Below are positions 12,044 through 21,886 of a DNA stretch of 64,000 nt, in pieces. Made by a program: the position numbers and the translations under genes. The number at the start of each line of letters is the position of its first letter. The first letter of the stretch is position 1. Below the pieces are notes generated by a model. That model was not told the DNA's origin. It saw only the letters and a list, made by a program, of their open reading frames with translations, and did no database searches. The stretch comes from Leclercia sp. S52 (GTDB lineage: Bacteria; Pseudomonadota; Gammaproteobacteria; Enterobacterales; Enterobacteriaceae), in the NCBI RefSeq assembly GCF_039727615.1, contig NZ_CP152474.1, positions 1,426,001 to 1,490,000 of the forward strand, given 5' to 3'.

Positions 12044-14585
12044 TCACGAGCACTGGGCGGTGACGCTAATCACCGGGTCAGCGGATCGGGACGGCAGTTG
12101 ATAGTGGGCGGAGCAGTGCGCGTCTGCGCCTTTGCCCCAGCTGACGTTGACGCTGCCGCGGGCGTGCATTCCGGTCAGGTAGACCTGGCCACCATCGCCA
12201 ACGATAAATTCGCCGCTGTCGTGGGCCGGGGCCGCAGTAGCGCCAAAGGGTACCGGACGACCGTCGGCGCGGGTGAGGGTCAGCAGGATCCGACTGCCGA
12301 CCCGGGTATCAAAACGGGCACGCACAACCGCGCCCCGGGTAGGCGTAACCACTTTCGCCGCCTGGCCGACGTCGGCCCCCGCGGGCAGGCTTTCGGTATC
12401 CAGCGCCACGGTGTTGTGATGGTACGGCGTGACGTAAGGCACGATGGCATAGCCGCGAAAATCGGTTTTGACCCCGGTCTGGTTGTCGATTCCGGTCCCG
12501 CTGGCCCCTGGCGCCTCCACCAGTGCGACGGTGTCCCCCATCGGCTGGCCGAGGGTCACGCCGTGAGCGTGAACAATCATGCTCCCCTGCACGCCGAGGT
12601 TGAGCTGGCGCTGCTGGTTATCCTGAGAATAGCCCGCCGTCATTTCGCCGTAGGTGGCTTTGTAATCGCTGTTCAGGTTGGTGCTGTAGCCGGAGGCGTG
12701 GCTGTGACCCTGCTGCACCCCCCCAGCTGAGATTATTGTCTGCCAGCGCGGTGCCGTTGAGGCCGATGCTCTGGCTGGTGTCATGCTTGCTGTTGTTGAG
12801 GGTGTAATTAACCCAGGTATTGCTCAGCCAGCGATCCAGCGGGACCGAGACGTTGAAGCCGAAGGTCTGCTCGCTCTCCCGCTGGTTATCCTCGTCCTCA
12901 TCCTGGACGTTTTTGCTCAGGCCATAGTTGATCCCGTAGCTGATGCCGTGCCAGCTGCCGTTATAGCCGACGCTCAGCGAGGTCATGCTCTGGTCGCTGT
13001 GCCAGTAATTCTCTTTTACCAGGCTTAACGTCAGCGAGCCCATGGTGTCGCCCAGGGATTGATCGACAGTGGCTTCCTGGCGGTTGCGGCGGCGATCCGC
13101 CGGGCTCCAGTCGTCGTTGCGGGTGTGGGAGTCCAGGACATCCGCCATGGTGTCAAACCCGGCGCTGTTGTAGCGATACCCGGCCACCGTAAAGTGGGTG
13201 CCGGTGGTGACGAAATCTTTGCTGTAGCGCACCCGCCAGGCGCGGCCACGGGAGGTTTTTTGCCCCTGCATCTGCGATTTCGCCGCGGTTATATCCACCG
13301 AAAACGCGCCCCAGTCACCGATATTTTTCCCGGTACCGAGCGCCAGGGCATCGTAATACTGGCTGGTCTGGATACCGCCGTAGGCGGTGATATCGTACGG
13401 CAGGCCGTAGATCCCGGAGCCCTGCAGGAACGGCGTTTTCTCCACGCTGTGGTCATAGCTGCGGTAGCGCCCGCCGGTCAGGCTATATTTGAACCGGCCT
13501 TCGCGCTGCAATACCGGCACCGAGGCGTAAGGCACCACGAAGTGCTGCTCGCTGCCGTCGGTCTCTTTGACGGTGACGTTCAGATCCCCGCTGCCGCCGG
13601 TGGGGTAGAGATCGTTAATTTCGAACGCGCCGGGGGCGACGTAGTTCTGATAGATCACGTAGCCGTTCTGGCGCACCACGACCTGAGCGTTGCTGTGTGC
13701 CACGCCGCGGATGCGCGGGGCAAAACCTTTCAGGCTGTCCGGCAGCATGTCGTCGTCCGAGGCGAGCTGCGCCCCGGTGAACGACAGGCTGTCAAACACG
13801 TCCGAGGGGGTGGAGCTTTGTCCGAGGGTGACGACGCTGCCCAGCGACAGGATGTTGCGCTGGGCATAGCTGTAGACCGAAGAGAAGTCGCGCTGCGTCG
13901 TGCTATCGTCCCGGGTCTGGCTCCAGGTGGAGTAGTTGCGCAGACGCCAGGCGCCGAGGTTCAGCCCCGGGCGCAGGTTCAGGTACTCATTGCGCTGGTG
14001 GCCGCCGTCTTCGCCCCGGCTGCGGCTATCCCCGGCGGAGTAGCTGTAGTTCAGCAGGAAGGCGTTGATCCCGTTATCCATCTCTTCCGGTGCCACGTAA
14101 CCGTGGGGCACCGGAGTGATGGCCGCCTGGGGGATACTCAGCAGCAGCTGCTGCTGACCGGGGCGGAAGGTGGCGCTGGCGGCAGGGAGCCCAGAGAGAT
14201 CGACACAGCCGTCATCCTTCGTGACGCTGAATTTATCGCTCTGGATACCCAGGCTCTTGAGGGTTTCAACCGAGAGGCAGGGTTGCAGGGTGGCCGGTCC
14301 GCTGGTCGACTGTTGCAGGCCAAAGGCGATCTTTCTGTTGGCCACTTTGTTGTTATTTACATAGACATCCACCTGATAGCTTCCCGGCGCGATGCCGGGG
14401 CCCTTCTCATACAGCGAGAGATCGGTTTTGCCCTGGCCGGGCGTATCGATATCCAGCAGCGCCGGGTTGAAATAATCCTCCGCCAGCACCTGCTGCACGC
14501 AAAAGCTCAGCGCCGCACAGCCCAGCGCAATCAGCAGGCTGCGTGCGGTTTTACGCGGCGCTTTGGTGGAGTAGTCCCAGGCCAT
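12044..14585 (-). pseudogene. Fimbrial outer-membrane usher (FimD/PapC family), frameshifted, probably a sequencing error
   Basis: The usher is split into two reading frames: 14585 down to ~12724 (N-terminal domain, beta barrel and plug), then a second frame to 12044 (end of barrel and C-terminal domains). The break is a run of seven C on the plus strand (12718-12724). With six, the reading goes NNLSWGVQQGHSHASGYSTN, continuous with the family. The corrected length is 846 residues, normal for ushers. The usher assembles pilin-chaperone complexes across the outer membrane. Signal peptide about 1-35. If the extra base is real, the last ~225 residues are lost and fimbriae could not be assembled. 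Confidence 0.88.
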
Positions 14586-14592
14586 GACGGGC

Positions 14593-15267
14593 TTATTGCA
14601 CAGATGCAGACCAGGCGTGGCTCACCGCGCCATAGTCGTTGATGATTTTCCAGGAGACGGTGTTGCCGGAGATGCCGCCCGGCACGGCAAAGTGCGCGTC
14701 GGTGTCGGGGGCAACCCAGGTGACGTTGTTGACCTTTTTACCGCCCAGGGTGATGGACTGGAAGTTCATGTAAAACGGCGTCGGGTTGCTCACCACCAGG
14801 GTATTGCCCTGTTTATGCCAGCGAAGTTTATCGGCCACCTCGTCCGGCTTGCCGCTCATCCCTGTTGGGCGGTAGATCAGTTTGATCCGCGTTTTAATGG
14901 CGATCTGCAGGGTGTTGCTGCTCTCGTCGCGATTGGTGGACGGAATGGATTTGATATTCAGCCAGTAGAGCGATTCACGATCGGTCGGCAGATTGCCCCC
15001 GGTACGCACCACGCGCAGGACGTTATCCTGTTTGCCATCGAGGCGGAACAGCGGCGGAGTGATGAGAAACGGCGCTTTATCCCGCGCCATATCGGCGCTC
15101 TCCACCCAGGACTGCACCAGGTAGTCGAGGTTATCCGGGTTGGAAATCCCTAACGACGCTTCTTTTTTATCTCCCTGATAAATTAAACGGGTTCCTTCGA
15201 TAATCACCCCGGCGTGAGCGGCGGTGGTCATTAATAGCAGGGAGGCGATGAAAACAGATTTACGCAT
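14593..15267 (-). CDS. Periplasmic fimbrial chaperone (FimC/PapD family)
   Basis: This 224-residue chaperone has signal peptide MRKSVFIASLLLMTTAAHAG. The start at 15267 was chosen because the longer frame adds 48 non-homologous residues that run back over the 3' end of the fimA-like gene. The family pattern is visible: GVIIEGTRLIYQGDKKEASL (strand A/B), TPPLFRLDGKQDNVLRV with the conserved basic tip, RESLYWLNIKSIP and RIKLIYRP. It would cap pilins in the periplasm by donor-strand complementation and deliver them to the usher. It lies seven bases before the usher gene. Confidence 0.92.
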   Translation of the reverse strand: MRKSVFIASLLLMTTAAHAGVIIEGTRLIYQGDKKEASLGISNPDNLDYLVQSWVESADMARDKAPFLITPPLFRLDGKQDNVLRVVRTGGNLPTDRESLYWLNIKSIPSTNRDESSNTLQIAIKTRIKLIYRPTGMSGKPDEVADKLRWHKQGNTLVVSNPTPFYMNFQSITLGGKKVNNVTWVAPDTDAHFAVPGGISGNTVSWKIINDYGAVSHAWSASVQ

Positions 15268-15325
15268 GGCGGGACTCTGAATAAAGCTGACGGTGCCTGG
15301 CCGCAGTGGGCCAGGCGTCGCAGGA

Positions 15326-15862
15326 TTAGTTGTACATGACGGTAAAGGTGGAGACCGCATTAGCCGGGCCGGCGGTGATGGTGCTGCCGGTCTGGATATA
15401 ACGGGCGCCAAAGATCAGGTCGTTGGTGGTGGTACCGGACTGCAGCGTATAGCTGGTCGAGGCGGTATACAGGCTCAACGGGCTTTCGGTTTTATCCAGC
15501 AGCTGAATGCCGACGCCGGTCGCCGCACCGGTACCCGGCGTCACGGCCAGCACGTTGGTGTTTGCGCTGTCAGCAGAGCCGCCAAAGGTGATGGCCGCGC
15601 TGGTGATGGTTTCCGGGCAGTCTTTCAGCTGGATATCAAAACGGGTGGTCGAGGTGGTGGAGCCTGACCCGGTAAAGGCCGTTTGCGACACTTTGCCCAG
15701 CGAGACGTCCAGCGGGGTGCTGGTGCCATCGACCACCTGGCAGGCGGAGTCGATGATTTCGCCGGTGAAATTAACTTGCCCCTCGCCGCTGTTCGCAGCC
15801 CAGGCAGAAACAGAACAACATAATGCAGTGGCAATAAAGGTGCCGGAGACAATTTTACGCAT
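15326..15862 (-). CDS. Major fimbrial subunit (FimA-type pilin)
   Basis: This 178-residue pilin has signal peptide MRKIVSGTFIATALCCSVSAWA, the cysteine pair SACQVV / KDCPETI about 40 residues apart, the GTGAATGVGIQLLD motif typical of type 1 pilins and a C-terminal VMYN with penultimate Tyr. It is the first gene of the operon, with AGGAAT upstream of the start, which is the usual place of the major subunit. No fim-type invertible switch or recombinase gene is nearby. A 21-bp palindrome ~115 bp upstream may control it instead. Confidence 0.92.
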   Translation of the reverse strand: MRKIVSGTFIATALCCSVSAWAANSGEGQVNFTGEIIDSACQVVDGTSTPLDVSLGKVSQTAFTGSGSTTSTTRFDIQLKDCPETITSAAITFGGSADSANTNVLAVTPGTGAATGVGIQLLDKTESPLSLYTASTSYTLQSGTTTNDLIFGARYIQTGSTITAGPANAVSTFTVMYN

Positions 15863-15975
15863 AATAATTCCTGAGTGAATTCCGGTGGTAATAACATCCG
15901 TTGTGATTAATTTTTGAAAAAAGCGGGGCGACTTTTTATCGGGGGCTAATTTACGAAATTAATCGTTGATGGATA

Positions 15976-15996
15976 ACTATTGACCGGGTCAATAGT
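15976..15996. promoter_or_regulatory. Palindrome in the fimbrial/ybiB divergent promoter region
   Basis: Perfect 10-bp arms ACTATTGACC and GGTCAATAGT are separated by one G, 114 bp upstream of the pilin start. The symmetry suggests a dimeric regulator site. I do not recognise the regulator. Confidence 0.5.
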
Positions 15997-16141
15997 GATT
16001 TCATTACAGGTTGAATTTTTATTTTTACTGTAATTACAAAGGGATGGTGTTATTACTGCCCGGCAGCGATAAGAGAAATGTCTGTCCGATGGCGCCTTAT
16101 CAACGCTATAGTGTTAACAAGATGTCACAAGGAGAAACAAC

Positions 16142-17107
16142 GTGGATTATCGCAAGATTATTAAAGAGGTCGGGCGCGGGAAAAACCACGCCCGCGACCT
16201 GGATCAGGAGACCGCCCGGGCGCTCTATACCGCGATGCTCAACGGCGAGGTGCCGGAGCTGGAGATGGGCGGCATTCTGATTGCCCTGCGCATTAAGGGT
16301 GAAGGCGAAGCCGAAATGCGCGGCTTCTATGAGGCGATGCAGGCGCAAACCCTGCGCCTGACGCCACCGGTGGCGAAGCCGATGCCGGTGGTGATCCCAA
16401 GCTATAACGGCGCGCGCAAGCAGGCCAACCTCACCCCGCTGCTGGCCATCCTGCTGCACAAGCTGGGGTTCCCGGTGGTGGTGCACGGCGTGAGCGAAGA
16501 TCCCACCCGCGTGCTGACCGAAACCATTTTCACCCTGCTGGGCATCGAGCCGACCCGCCACGGCGGCCAGGCGCAGGCGAAGCTTGAGGGCCATCACCCG
16601 GTCTATATCCCGGTCAGCACCCTGTGTCCGCCGCTGGAAAAACAGCTCGCGATGCGCTGGCGGATGGGGGTGCGTAACAGCGCGCACACCCTGGCCAAGC
16701 TGGCGACGCCCTTTGCGGAAGACGCCGCGCTGCGCCTTTCCAGCGTCTCGCACCCGGAATATGTGACCCGCGTGGCCACCTTCTTTGGCGATATCGGCGG
16801 CCGGGGGCTGTTGATGCACGGCACCGAAGGGGAGGTGTACGCCAACCCGCAGCGCTGTCCGCAGCAGACCCTGATCGATCCCACGGCGGGCACCCGGGTA
16901 GTGCTGGAGCGCGGGGAAGAGAACAGCGACGTCTCCCTGCCGTCGGCCAAAGATCCGGAGACTACCGCCCGCTGGATAGAGAGCTGCCTGGCCGGGCGCG
17001 AAGCGGTGCCGCACTCCCTGAAACTACAGATGGCCTGCTGCCTGCTGGCTACCGGCCAGGTTGAGACGGTCGACGCCGGGCTGGCGCGGGTTAACCTGAG
17101 TTTTTAA
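16142..17107 (+). CDS. ybiB: YbiB, nucleic-acid-binding member of the TrpD2 family
   Basis: This 321-residue protein has an anthranilate phosphoribosyltransferase-like fold (glycosyl transferase family 3 N-terminal helices, then IPSYNGARKQANLTPLLAIL). It closely matches E. coli YbiB, which binds DNA/RNA rather than making tryptophan precursors. The start is a GTG at 16142 behind AAGGAGAAACAAC. It lies divergent from the fimbrial operon. In E. coli it directly follows dinG, so the fimbrial operon was inserted between them. Confidence 0.93.
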   Translation: MDYRKIIKEVGRGKNHARDLDQETARALYTAMLNGEVPELEMGGILIALRIKGEGEAEMRGFYEAMQAQTLRLTPPVAKPMPVVIPSYNGARKQANLTPLLAILLHKLGFPVVVHGVSEDPTRVLTETIFTLLGIEPTRHGGQAQAKLEGHHPVYIPVSTLCPPLEKQLAMRWRMGVRNSAHTLAKLATPFAEDAALRLSSVSHPEYVTRVATFFGDIGGRGLLMHGTEGEVYANPQRCPQQTLIDPTAGTRVVLERGEENSDVSLPSAKDPETTARWIESCLAGREAVPHSLKLQMACCLLATGQVETVDAGLARVNLSF

Positions 17108-17108
17108 A

Positions 17109-17140
17109 TAAAAAAAGGCCCGTCCAGCGATGGACGGGCC
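17109..17140 (-). terminator. ybiJ terminator (hairpin shared with ybiB end)
   Basis: The stem GGCCCGTCCA / TGGACGGGCC is followed on the minus strand by seven to eight T. It lies two bases after the ybiB stop, so the same hairpin may also end ybiB transcripts less efficiently. Confidence 0.8.
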
Positions 17141-17219
17141 AAACAAATAACAACAGGGTCAATGAGGGTTGGAGCATCTCGCCAGCGAACTGGCGAGCAG
17201 AGCAGAGATAAGGGTCAGG

Positions 17220-17480
17220 TTATTTGTAGATAACCGCAGTGCCGCTGAGTTTGTTGTTGGTGTTAGCGGAGGTAATGGTGTAACCGGTCGCGCCAGCCGC
17301 TTCAGCTTTCGCCGCCAGGCGAGCTTCCAGACCGTCCAGGGTGGTCGCGCCTTCTGCACTCACCACACCGATTTTATTCATGCTGTTTGCCTGCGCAGCG
17401 GTCACAGATTCCGCAGCGAAAGCACCGAAGGATAGGGTAGTCAGGGCAACAGCGGCAACAGCATATTTGATGGTTTTCAT
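17220..17480 (-). CDS. ybiJ: YbiJ, DUF1471 (YhcN/BhsA-like) small periplasmic protein
   Basis: This 86-residue exported protein has signal peptide MKTIKYAVAAVALTTLSFGAFA and one DUF1471 domain, ending in the family hallmark KLSGTAVIYK. I used the start at 17480 because the longer frame upstream is not conserved and 86 residues equals E. coli YbiJ. DUF1471 proteins are stress- and biofilm-related periplasmic proteins, but the exact role of YbiJ is unknown. A second family member, mcbA, lies 4 kb away. Confidence 0.92.
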   Translation of the reverse strand: MKTIKYAVAAVALTTLSFGAFAAESVTAAQANSMNKIGVVSAEGATTLDGLEARLAAKAEAAGATGYTITSANTNNKLSGTAVIYK

Positions 17481-17766
17481 GGTTAGTATCTCGCAGGTTA
17501 TTCTGTTAAGGGGACGTTGTTCCGTCGATGTGATAAGTATCACGCTTTTTTTGCGAGAGATAAAATCGAAGAGAATTGACGTCATCATTCGAAAAATTTG
17601 AATGACAAATAAGTTATTGAATATTAATAAATTCAGTGAATGAATTTACCTTTCTTGCCGTTGCGCTTTACAGAGGGAAGAGCGAGGGCACGTTTTGCCA
17701 AACCTGCGGCGAAAAATCGTGCGCAAAGAAGTAACCGCTTGCGTGGCGATGTGGCCGCCAGGCCAG

Positions 17767-18033
17767 TCATCGTAACTGGCTGTCTTTCGATCCCCTGCGA
17801 TTATATCCTGCGTGTGATGCGTTATGTGAATCTTTCTCCTGCTGACAGGCGATGCACAGCCGCACGCCGGGCACCGCTTTACGCCGCGCTTCGGGGATTG
17901 GCTCCCCGCACTCTTCGCAGTTTTTCAGGCTTTCGCCCTGCGGGATCTCGCCCCGCGCCCGCGCCACCGCATCTTCAATGGTACTGTTGATCTGTTCATT
18001 AACGGCGTCATCATTCGCCCAACCGGAAGCCAT
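17767..18033 (-). CDS. ybiI: YbiI, DksA/TraR-type zinc-finger protein
   Basis: This 88-residue protein has a four-cysteine zinc finger, CEEC ... CIAC, spaced as in DksA/TraR C4 fingers, preceded by a short helical N-terminus (ASGWANDDAVNEQINSTIED). It is the same length as E. coli YbiI. It lacks the long coiled coil that DksA inserts into RNA polymerase, so whether it acts on polymerase is open. The start lies behind GAGGGG. Confidence 0.92.
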   Translation of the reverse strand: MASGWANDDAVNEQINSTIEDAVARARGEIPQGESLKNCEECGEPIPEARRKAVPGVRLCIACQQEKDSHNASHAGYNRRGSKDSQLR

Positions 18034-18105
18034 AAACCCCTCCTGACAGGATATTGCGCTGTACAGTAACTATGGGGTGAAAAAACGCACAATCAAGGCG
18101 CAGGG

Positions 18106-18783
18106 CTAGATTTCAGACCATTCACGCAGCAGGTTATGGTAGAGATTGAGCAGGGAGAGCACTTCGTCGCTTTCGCCGTGACGGGCGCGCAGGGTCTGGA
18201 TGTTGCGGTCCAGCTCGAACAGCATGCTGCGCTTTTTATCGTCGCGGATCATCGACTGGATCCACATAAAAGAGGCCACCCGCACGCCCGCCGTTACCGG
18301 GGTCACGCAGTGCAGGCTGCTCGAGGGATAGAGCACCAGATCCCCCGCCGGAAGCTTGACGCTGTGCTGGCCGTAGGTGTCGTTCACCACCAGTTCGCCG
18401 CCCTCGTAGCTGTCGGGATCGCTTAAGAAGAGGGTGGCGGAGAGATCGGTCCGCATCCAGCCGCTTTGCGGATGGCTGCGTACGGCGCCGTCAACGTGAA
18501 AGCCGTAGGTCTCCTGCTGCTGATAGCGGTTAAACAGCGGGCTGGAGATCTGGCGCGGCAGAGCGGCGGCAAAAAAGAGCGCGTGCTGATTCACCGCCTG
18601 CAACACCGCCGCCTGCAGGGAGGCGTACAGCGGGCTCTGAGTGTCGATCTGCTGGTTGTTTTTAACCTGTGCGCCCTGGTTGCCCACGGTCGCGCGGCCG
18701 TCGATCCACGGGGCCTGATCCAGCTGAGAGCGGAACTGCGCCACCTCGTCGGCGTTCAGCACGCCCGGAATGTGATACATCAT
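18106..18783 (-). CDS. ybiX: YbiX, PKHD-type Fe(II)/2-oxoglutarate hydroxylase
   Basis: This 225-residue dioxygenase has the metal triad visible as HVD in [13 protein letters not shown] and a distal H in [10 protein letters not shown], followed by the 2-oxoglutarate arginine (AGVRVAS). It matches E. coli YbiX/PiuC. It lies directly downstream of fiu (42 bp), and this pairing of a catecholate siderophore receptor with a PiuC-type hydroxylase recurs in many bacteria. It is probably iron-regulated with fiu. The substrate is unknown; modification of an imported siderophore is a common guess. Confidence 0.92.
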   Translation of the reverse strand: MMYHIPGVLNADEVAQFRSQLDQAPWIDGRATVGNQGAQVKNNQQIDTQSPLYASLQAAVLQAVNQHALFFAAALPRQISSPLFNRYQQQETYGFHVDGAVRSHPQSGWMRTDLSATLFLSDPDSYEGGELVVNDTYGQHSVKLPAGDLVLYPSSSLHCVTPVTAGVRVASFMWIQSMIRDDKKRSMLFELDRNIQTLRARHGESDEVLSLLNLYHNLLREWSEI

Positions 18784-18824
18784 AAAAGGTTCTCCGGAGG
18801 GTGGGGCCGAAGCCCCACGCGGGA

Positions 18825-21111
18825 TCAGAAGTGCATGTTCGCCGTTAACATAAAGGTGCGCGGCTCGCCCGGATGGTAGCGGTAGCCACTCTTGTTGATG
18901 GACGCGACATAGTCTTCATCAAACAGGTTGTAGACGTTGAGCTGCATATCGAGGTTGCGGTTGACGCGATAGCCCAGTTTGGCATCGGCCACCCAGTAGC
19001 CTTCGGTGAAGGACGGGGTGCCGACCGCACCGTCAGAGCCACGATGCATGCTGCCGATATAGCGCGCGCCGGTCCCCACGGAGATGGCATCCGTGGCCTG
19101 GTACTGGCTCCACAGGGTAAAGGCATGTTCCGGGGTATACGGCAGGGAAGAGGTGCCGTCCTGGGCCACGTCGCTGCCGGTGCGCACGCTGGCGTGCTGC
19201 TGGGTATAACCGCCTATCACCTGCCAGTCCGGGGTGATGTTACCCGCCGCCGACAGCTCATAGCCTTCGATGCGTTTTTTACCGTACTGCGAGTAAGTAC
19301 CGTCATCGTTCTGCTCGACTTCGTTTTCGATGTCGGTGCGGAAGATCGCTGCGGTCAGCAGGAGACGTTTATCCAGCACTTCCCACTTGGTCCCCAGCTC
19401 GCTGGTCTTGGCCTTCTGCGGTTTGAAGTCGGTGCGGTTGGCGCTGCTGCCGGTGCCGCCCTGGGCCAGGGCAAAGTTATTGCCCCCCCGGCGGCTGCTG
19501 GGAGATGGCGTAGTTGACGTACACATTGCCGTGCTCGGTCAGATGATAGAGCGCACCGGCTTTCCAGTTGACCAGGTTGCCCGAGGTGGCGGTATCCACG
19601 GTGGTGACCGGGGAGCCTTTCGGGGTGCCGGCCGGGCAGGCCACTGCGCCGCGACCCGTGCCGCCGCAGACGCTGGCGCTGTCATATTCGGTGTGATAGG
19701 TGTCGAGACGGATCCCGCCGTTCAGCTCGACATCACGGGTGACTTGCAGCGTATCGAAAGCGTAAATCCCGAAGGTGTCGGTCCGGCCGTTGGCGTTAGC
19801 GCCGCTGTTGTTCAGGCCGCCCAGGCTGACGTTGCTGCTCGGGTGATAGATATTCACCGGCGGCGGGGTGATGGCATCCACGCCGTAGTTGGTCTGGGTT
19901 TCGCGGGTGAACTCTACCCCGGTGCTGATATCGTGGCCGACGCTGCCGGTATAGAACTTAGTCGTCAGGTTGGTCTGGTTGGTCAGGATCTTGTTGCTGA
20001 CATCTTTGGTGTTGGCGTTACGCGACCAGGTCCAGGTGTCGATATTGTTACGATCGGGCTGGGTGATGTTGGTCGCGCCACCCATCACGGCGGTCATCAG
20101 ATAATCCTGTTTCACCCGCGACCAGCGCGTGGTGTTACGCAGGGTGGTGTTGTCGTTGAAGTCGTGCTCAAAGCGCATCGTGGCGGTGTCTGAGGTGGAG
20201 TCGTCGTAATCGGAATCGGTGCCGTAGAAGTTGCTGGTATCCACTTTACCAGAGTGATTCAGCGCCGCGGTGCCCGCCGATGGCGCAGAGTAGCCCGGCA
20301 GCCCGATGGTCGGAATGCCGCCATCCGGGGTATTGTGCTGGGTCACGTGCAGGTAGTTCAGATACAGACGGTTTTCCGTCCCCAGGCCAAAGGCGAGGGA
20401 AGGGGCCACCCCGTAGCGTTCGTTTTTAACGTTATCGCGCCCTTCGTCGTGGGTCTTTTCACCCATCAGGTTCAGACGAAACGCCGAGGTGTCGCCCATC
20501 ACCTGGTTAATGTCGATCGTACCGCGACGCATGTACGCGCTGCCGATGCTGGCGGAGGCATCGATGCCCGAATCCAGACGCGGCTGTTTGCTGATCATAT
20601 TGATGGAGCCGCTGGGGGCGCTACGTCCGTAGTCGCTGCCGGAAGGCCCTTTAATCACTTCGACCTGTTCGGTATTGAAAGTGTCGCGCGTGGTGGTGCT
20701 GATGTCGCGGATCCCATCAACGTAAATGCTGTTCGAGGTGTCCACGCCGCGCATGTACACCGCATCACCGGTGGTGGAGTTGCCGTTTTCACCGGCAAAG
20801 AAGGCCCCCACGCCCGGGACGTTTTTCAGGGCGTCGGTCAGGTTGGTGGTGCCCTGATCCTTGAGCACCTGCTCGGAGATCACGGTCATGGTGCGGGTGG
20901 TATCCGCTACCGGGCGGCTGAACTTCGCGTCGGCAGACTTTTGCGGCGCGTAGAGCGATGGCTGAGCCGCTTCCACCACCAGGGTGTCGTCAGACTTTTT
21001 ATCGTTATTATCCGCCGCGATAGCACTTGCTACAGGGGAGAGACCAATACACAGCCCTGCAAAAAAGGTCAGCGAGCTGAAGCTGTTTGGAACGTTGCGA
21101 TTTTTATCCAT
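18825..21111 (-). pseudogene. fiu: Fiu, TonB-dependent catecholate siderophore receptor, frameshifted, probably a sequencing error
   Basis: Two frames together give the whole receptor. The first, 21111 to ~19489, holds the signal peptide, a TonB-box-like DTLVVEA and the plug (TDALKNVPGVGAFFAGENG). The second, to 18825, ends in the barrel terminus LTANMHF. The break is a run of seven C on the plus strand (19483-19489). With six, the text reads ISQQPPGGNNFALAQGG as in E. coli Fiu. The corrected length is 761 residues against 760 in E. coli. Fiu imports iron-loaded catechols such as dihydroxybenzoylserine and catechol beta-lactams. A Fur-type site lies upstream. Confidence 0.93.
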
Positions 21112-21211
21112 ATTGTTTAGCGACTTATAATTTTTAGAATCGAGTTTCCATTACGATGTCAGGCAGGTCTGTGCCTTTTCCTGTGCCACGTGAATATCCG
21201 TAATGAACCTA

Positions 21212-21245
21212 CAAATGATAATAATTGTGATAAACATTATCATTT
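21212..21245 (-). promoter_or_regulatory. Fur box(es) upstream of fiu
   Basis: The AT-rich stretch contains AATGATAATAATTGTGAT and AAACATTATCATTT. These are overlapping matches to the 19-bp Fur consensus (GATAATGATAATCATTATC), 100-135 bp before the fiu start. Confidence 0.8.
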
Positions 21246-21384
21246 GGCGTGAAGTTTTATCACTCTCGCCAACAAAATGAAATACGTAAATTTACATTGT
21301 CTGCTAAAAAACTTCACAAAGTGGAGTTTGGGCAAAAGATGAACTGCACCCCAGAGGATGCAGTGTGGAGTGCAGAGAGGGGAA

Positions 21385-21645
21385 CTATTTGTAGATGGTG
21401 GCCGTACCAAACATATTGTCGTCGCCGCTGGCAGAGTTAACAACATAGCCTTTGGCGCCTTGTTCACGCGCTTTTTCAGCCAGTTTATCCTGCAGATCGT
21501 CGAGGTTTCTTGCACCCGAAACCTGCACGGTTCCGGCTGGCCTCAATTGACTGGTATCGCCGTTGGTGAGTGATTCAATCGACCATGCAGCAAACGACGC
21601 ACCTGCCAGAGAAGCGGCAGCGAGCATTACCAGGTATTTTTTCAT
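21385..21645 (-). CDS. mcbA: McbA (YbiM), DUF1471 small periplasmic protein
   Basis: This 86-residue exported protein has signal peptide MKKYLVMLAAASLAGASFAA and a DUF1471 domain containing DLQDKLAEKAREQGAKGYVV and ending FGTATIYK. It matches E. coli McbA, which is McbR-regulated and affects colanic acid and mucoidy. The start at 21645 sits behind GAGGAAG; the longer frame upstream is not conserved. No McbR site was identified by eye. Confidence 0.9.
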   Translation of the reverse strand: MKKYLVMLAAASLAGASFAAWSIESLTNGDTSQLRPAGTVQVSGARNLDDLQDKLAEKAREQGAKGYVVNSASGDDNMFGTATIYK

Positions 21646-21886
21646 AATCACTTCCTCTGATTGACAACGGATGATGCACACTAAGTGTAGAACGGGTCAG
21701 AGTGTGATTTAGCGCAAAAAACTGATGATGATCTGCTTATTTTTTGAACGACATTATTTGACAATTTCATGACAAATCAGCGACATACAGGTGACTGATT
21801 TTTGGTGTTTTATTCTGCGGCGCAGAGAAATATTTACCGTTGCGTCCGCAACGGGTATCTTACGCCGCTGTTTACAGGAGAACGCC

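Noticed and set aside
13059..14642. 527-codon frame antisense to the usher
   Set aside because: Long antisense frames are expected opposite GC-rich genes with strong codon bias. The usher on the other strand has clear homology.
15863..16141. Fim-type invertible promoter switch upstream of the pilin gene
   Set aside because: Only one palindrome is present, not a pair of separated inverted repeats, and no FimB/FimE-like recombinase is encoded nearby.
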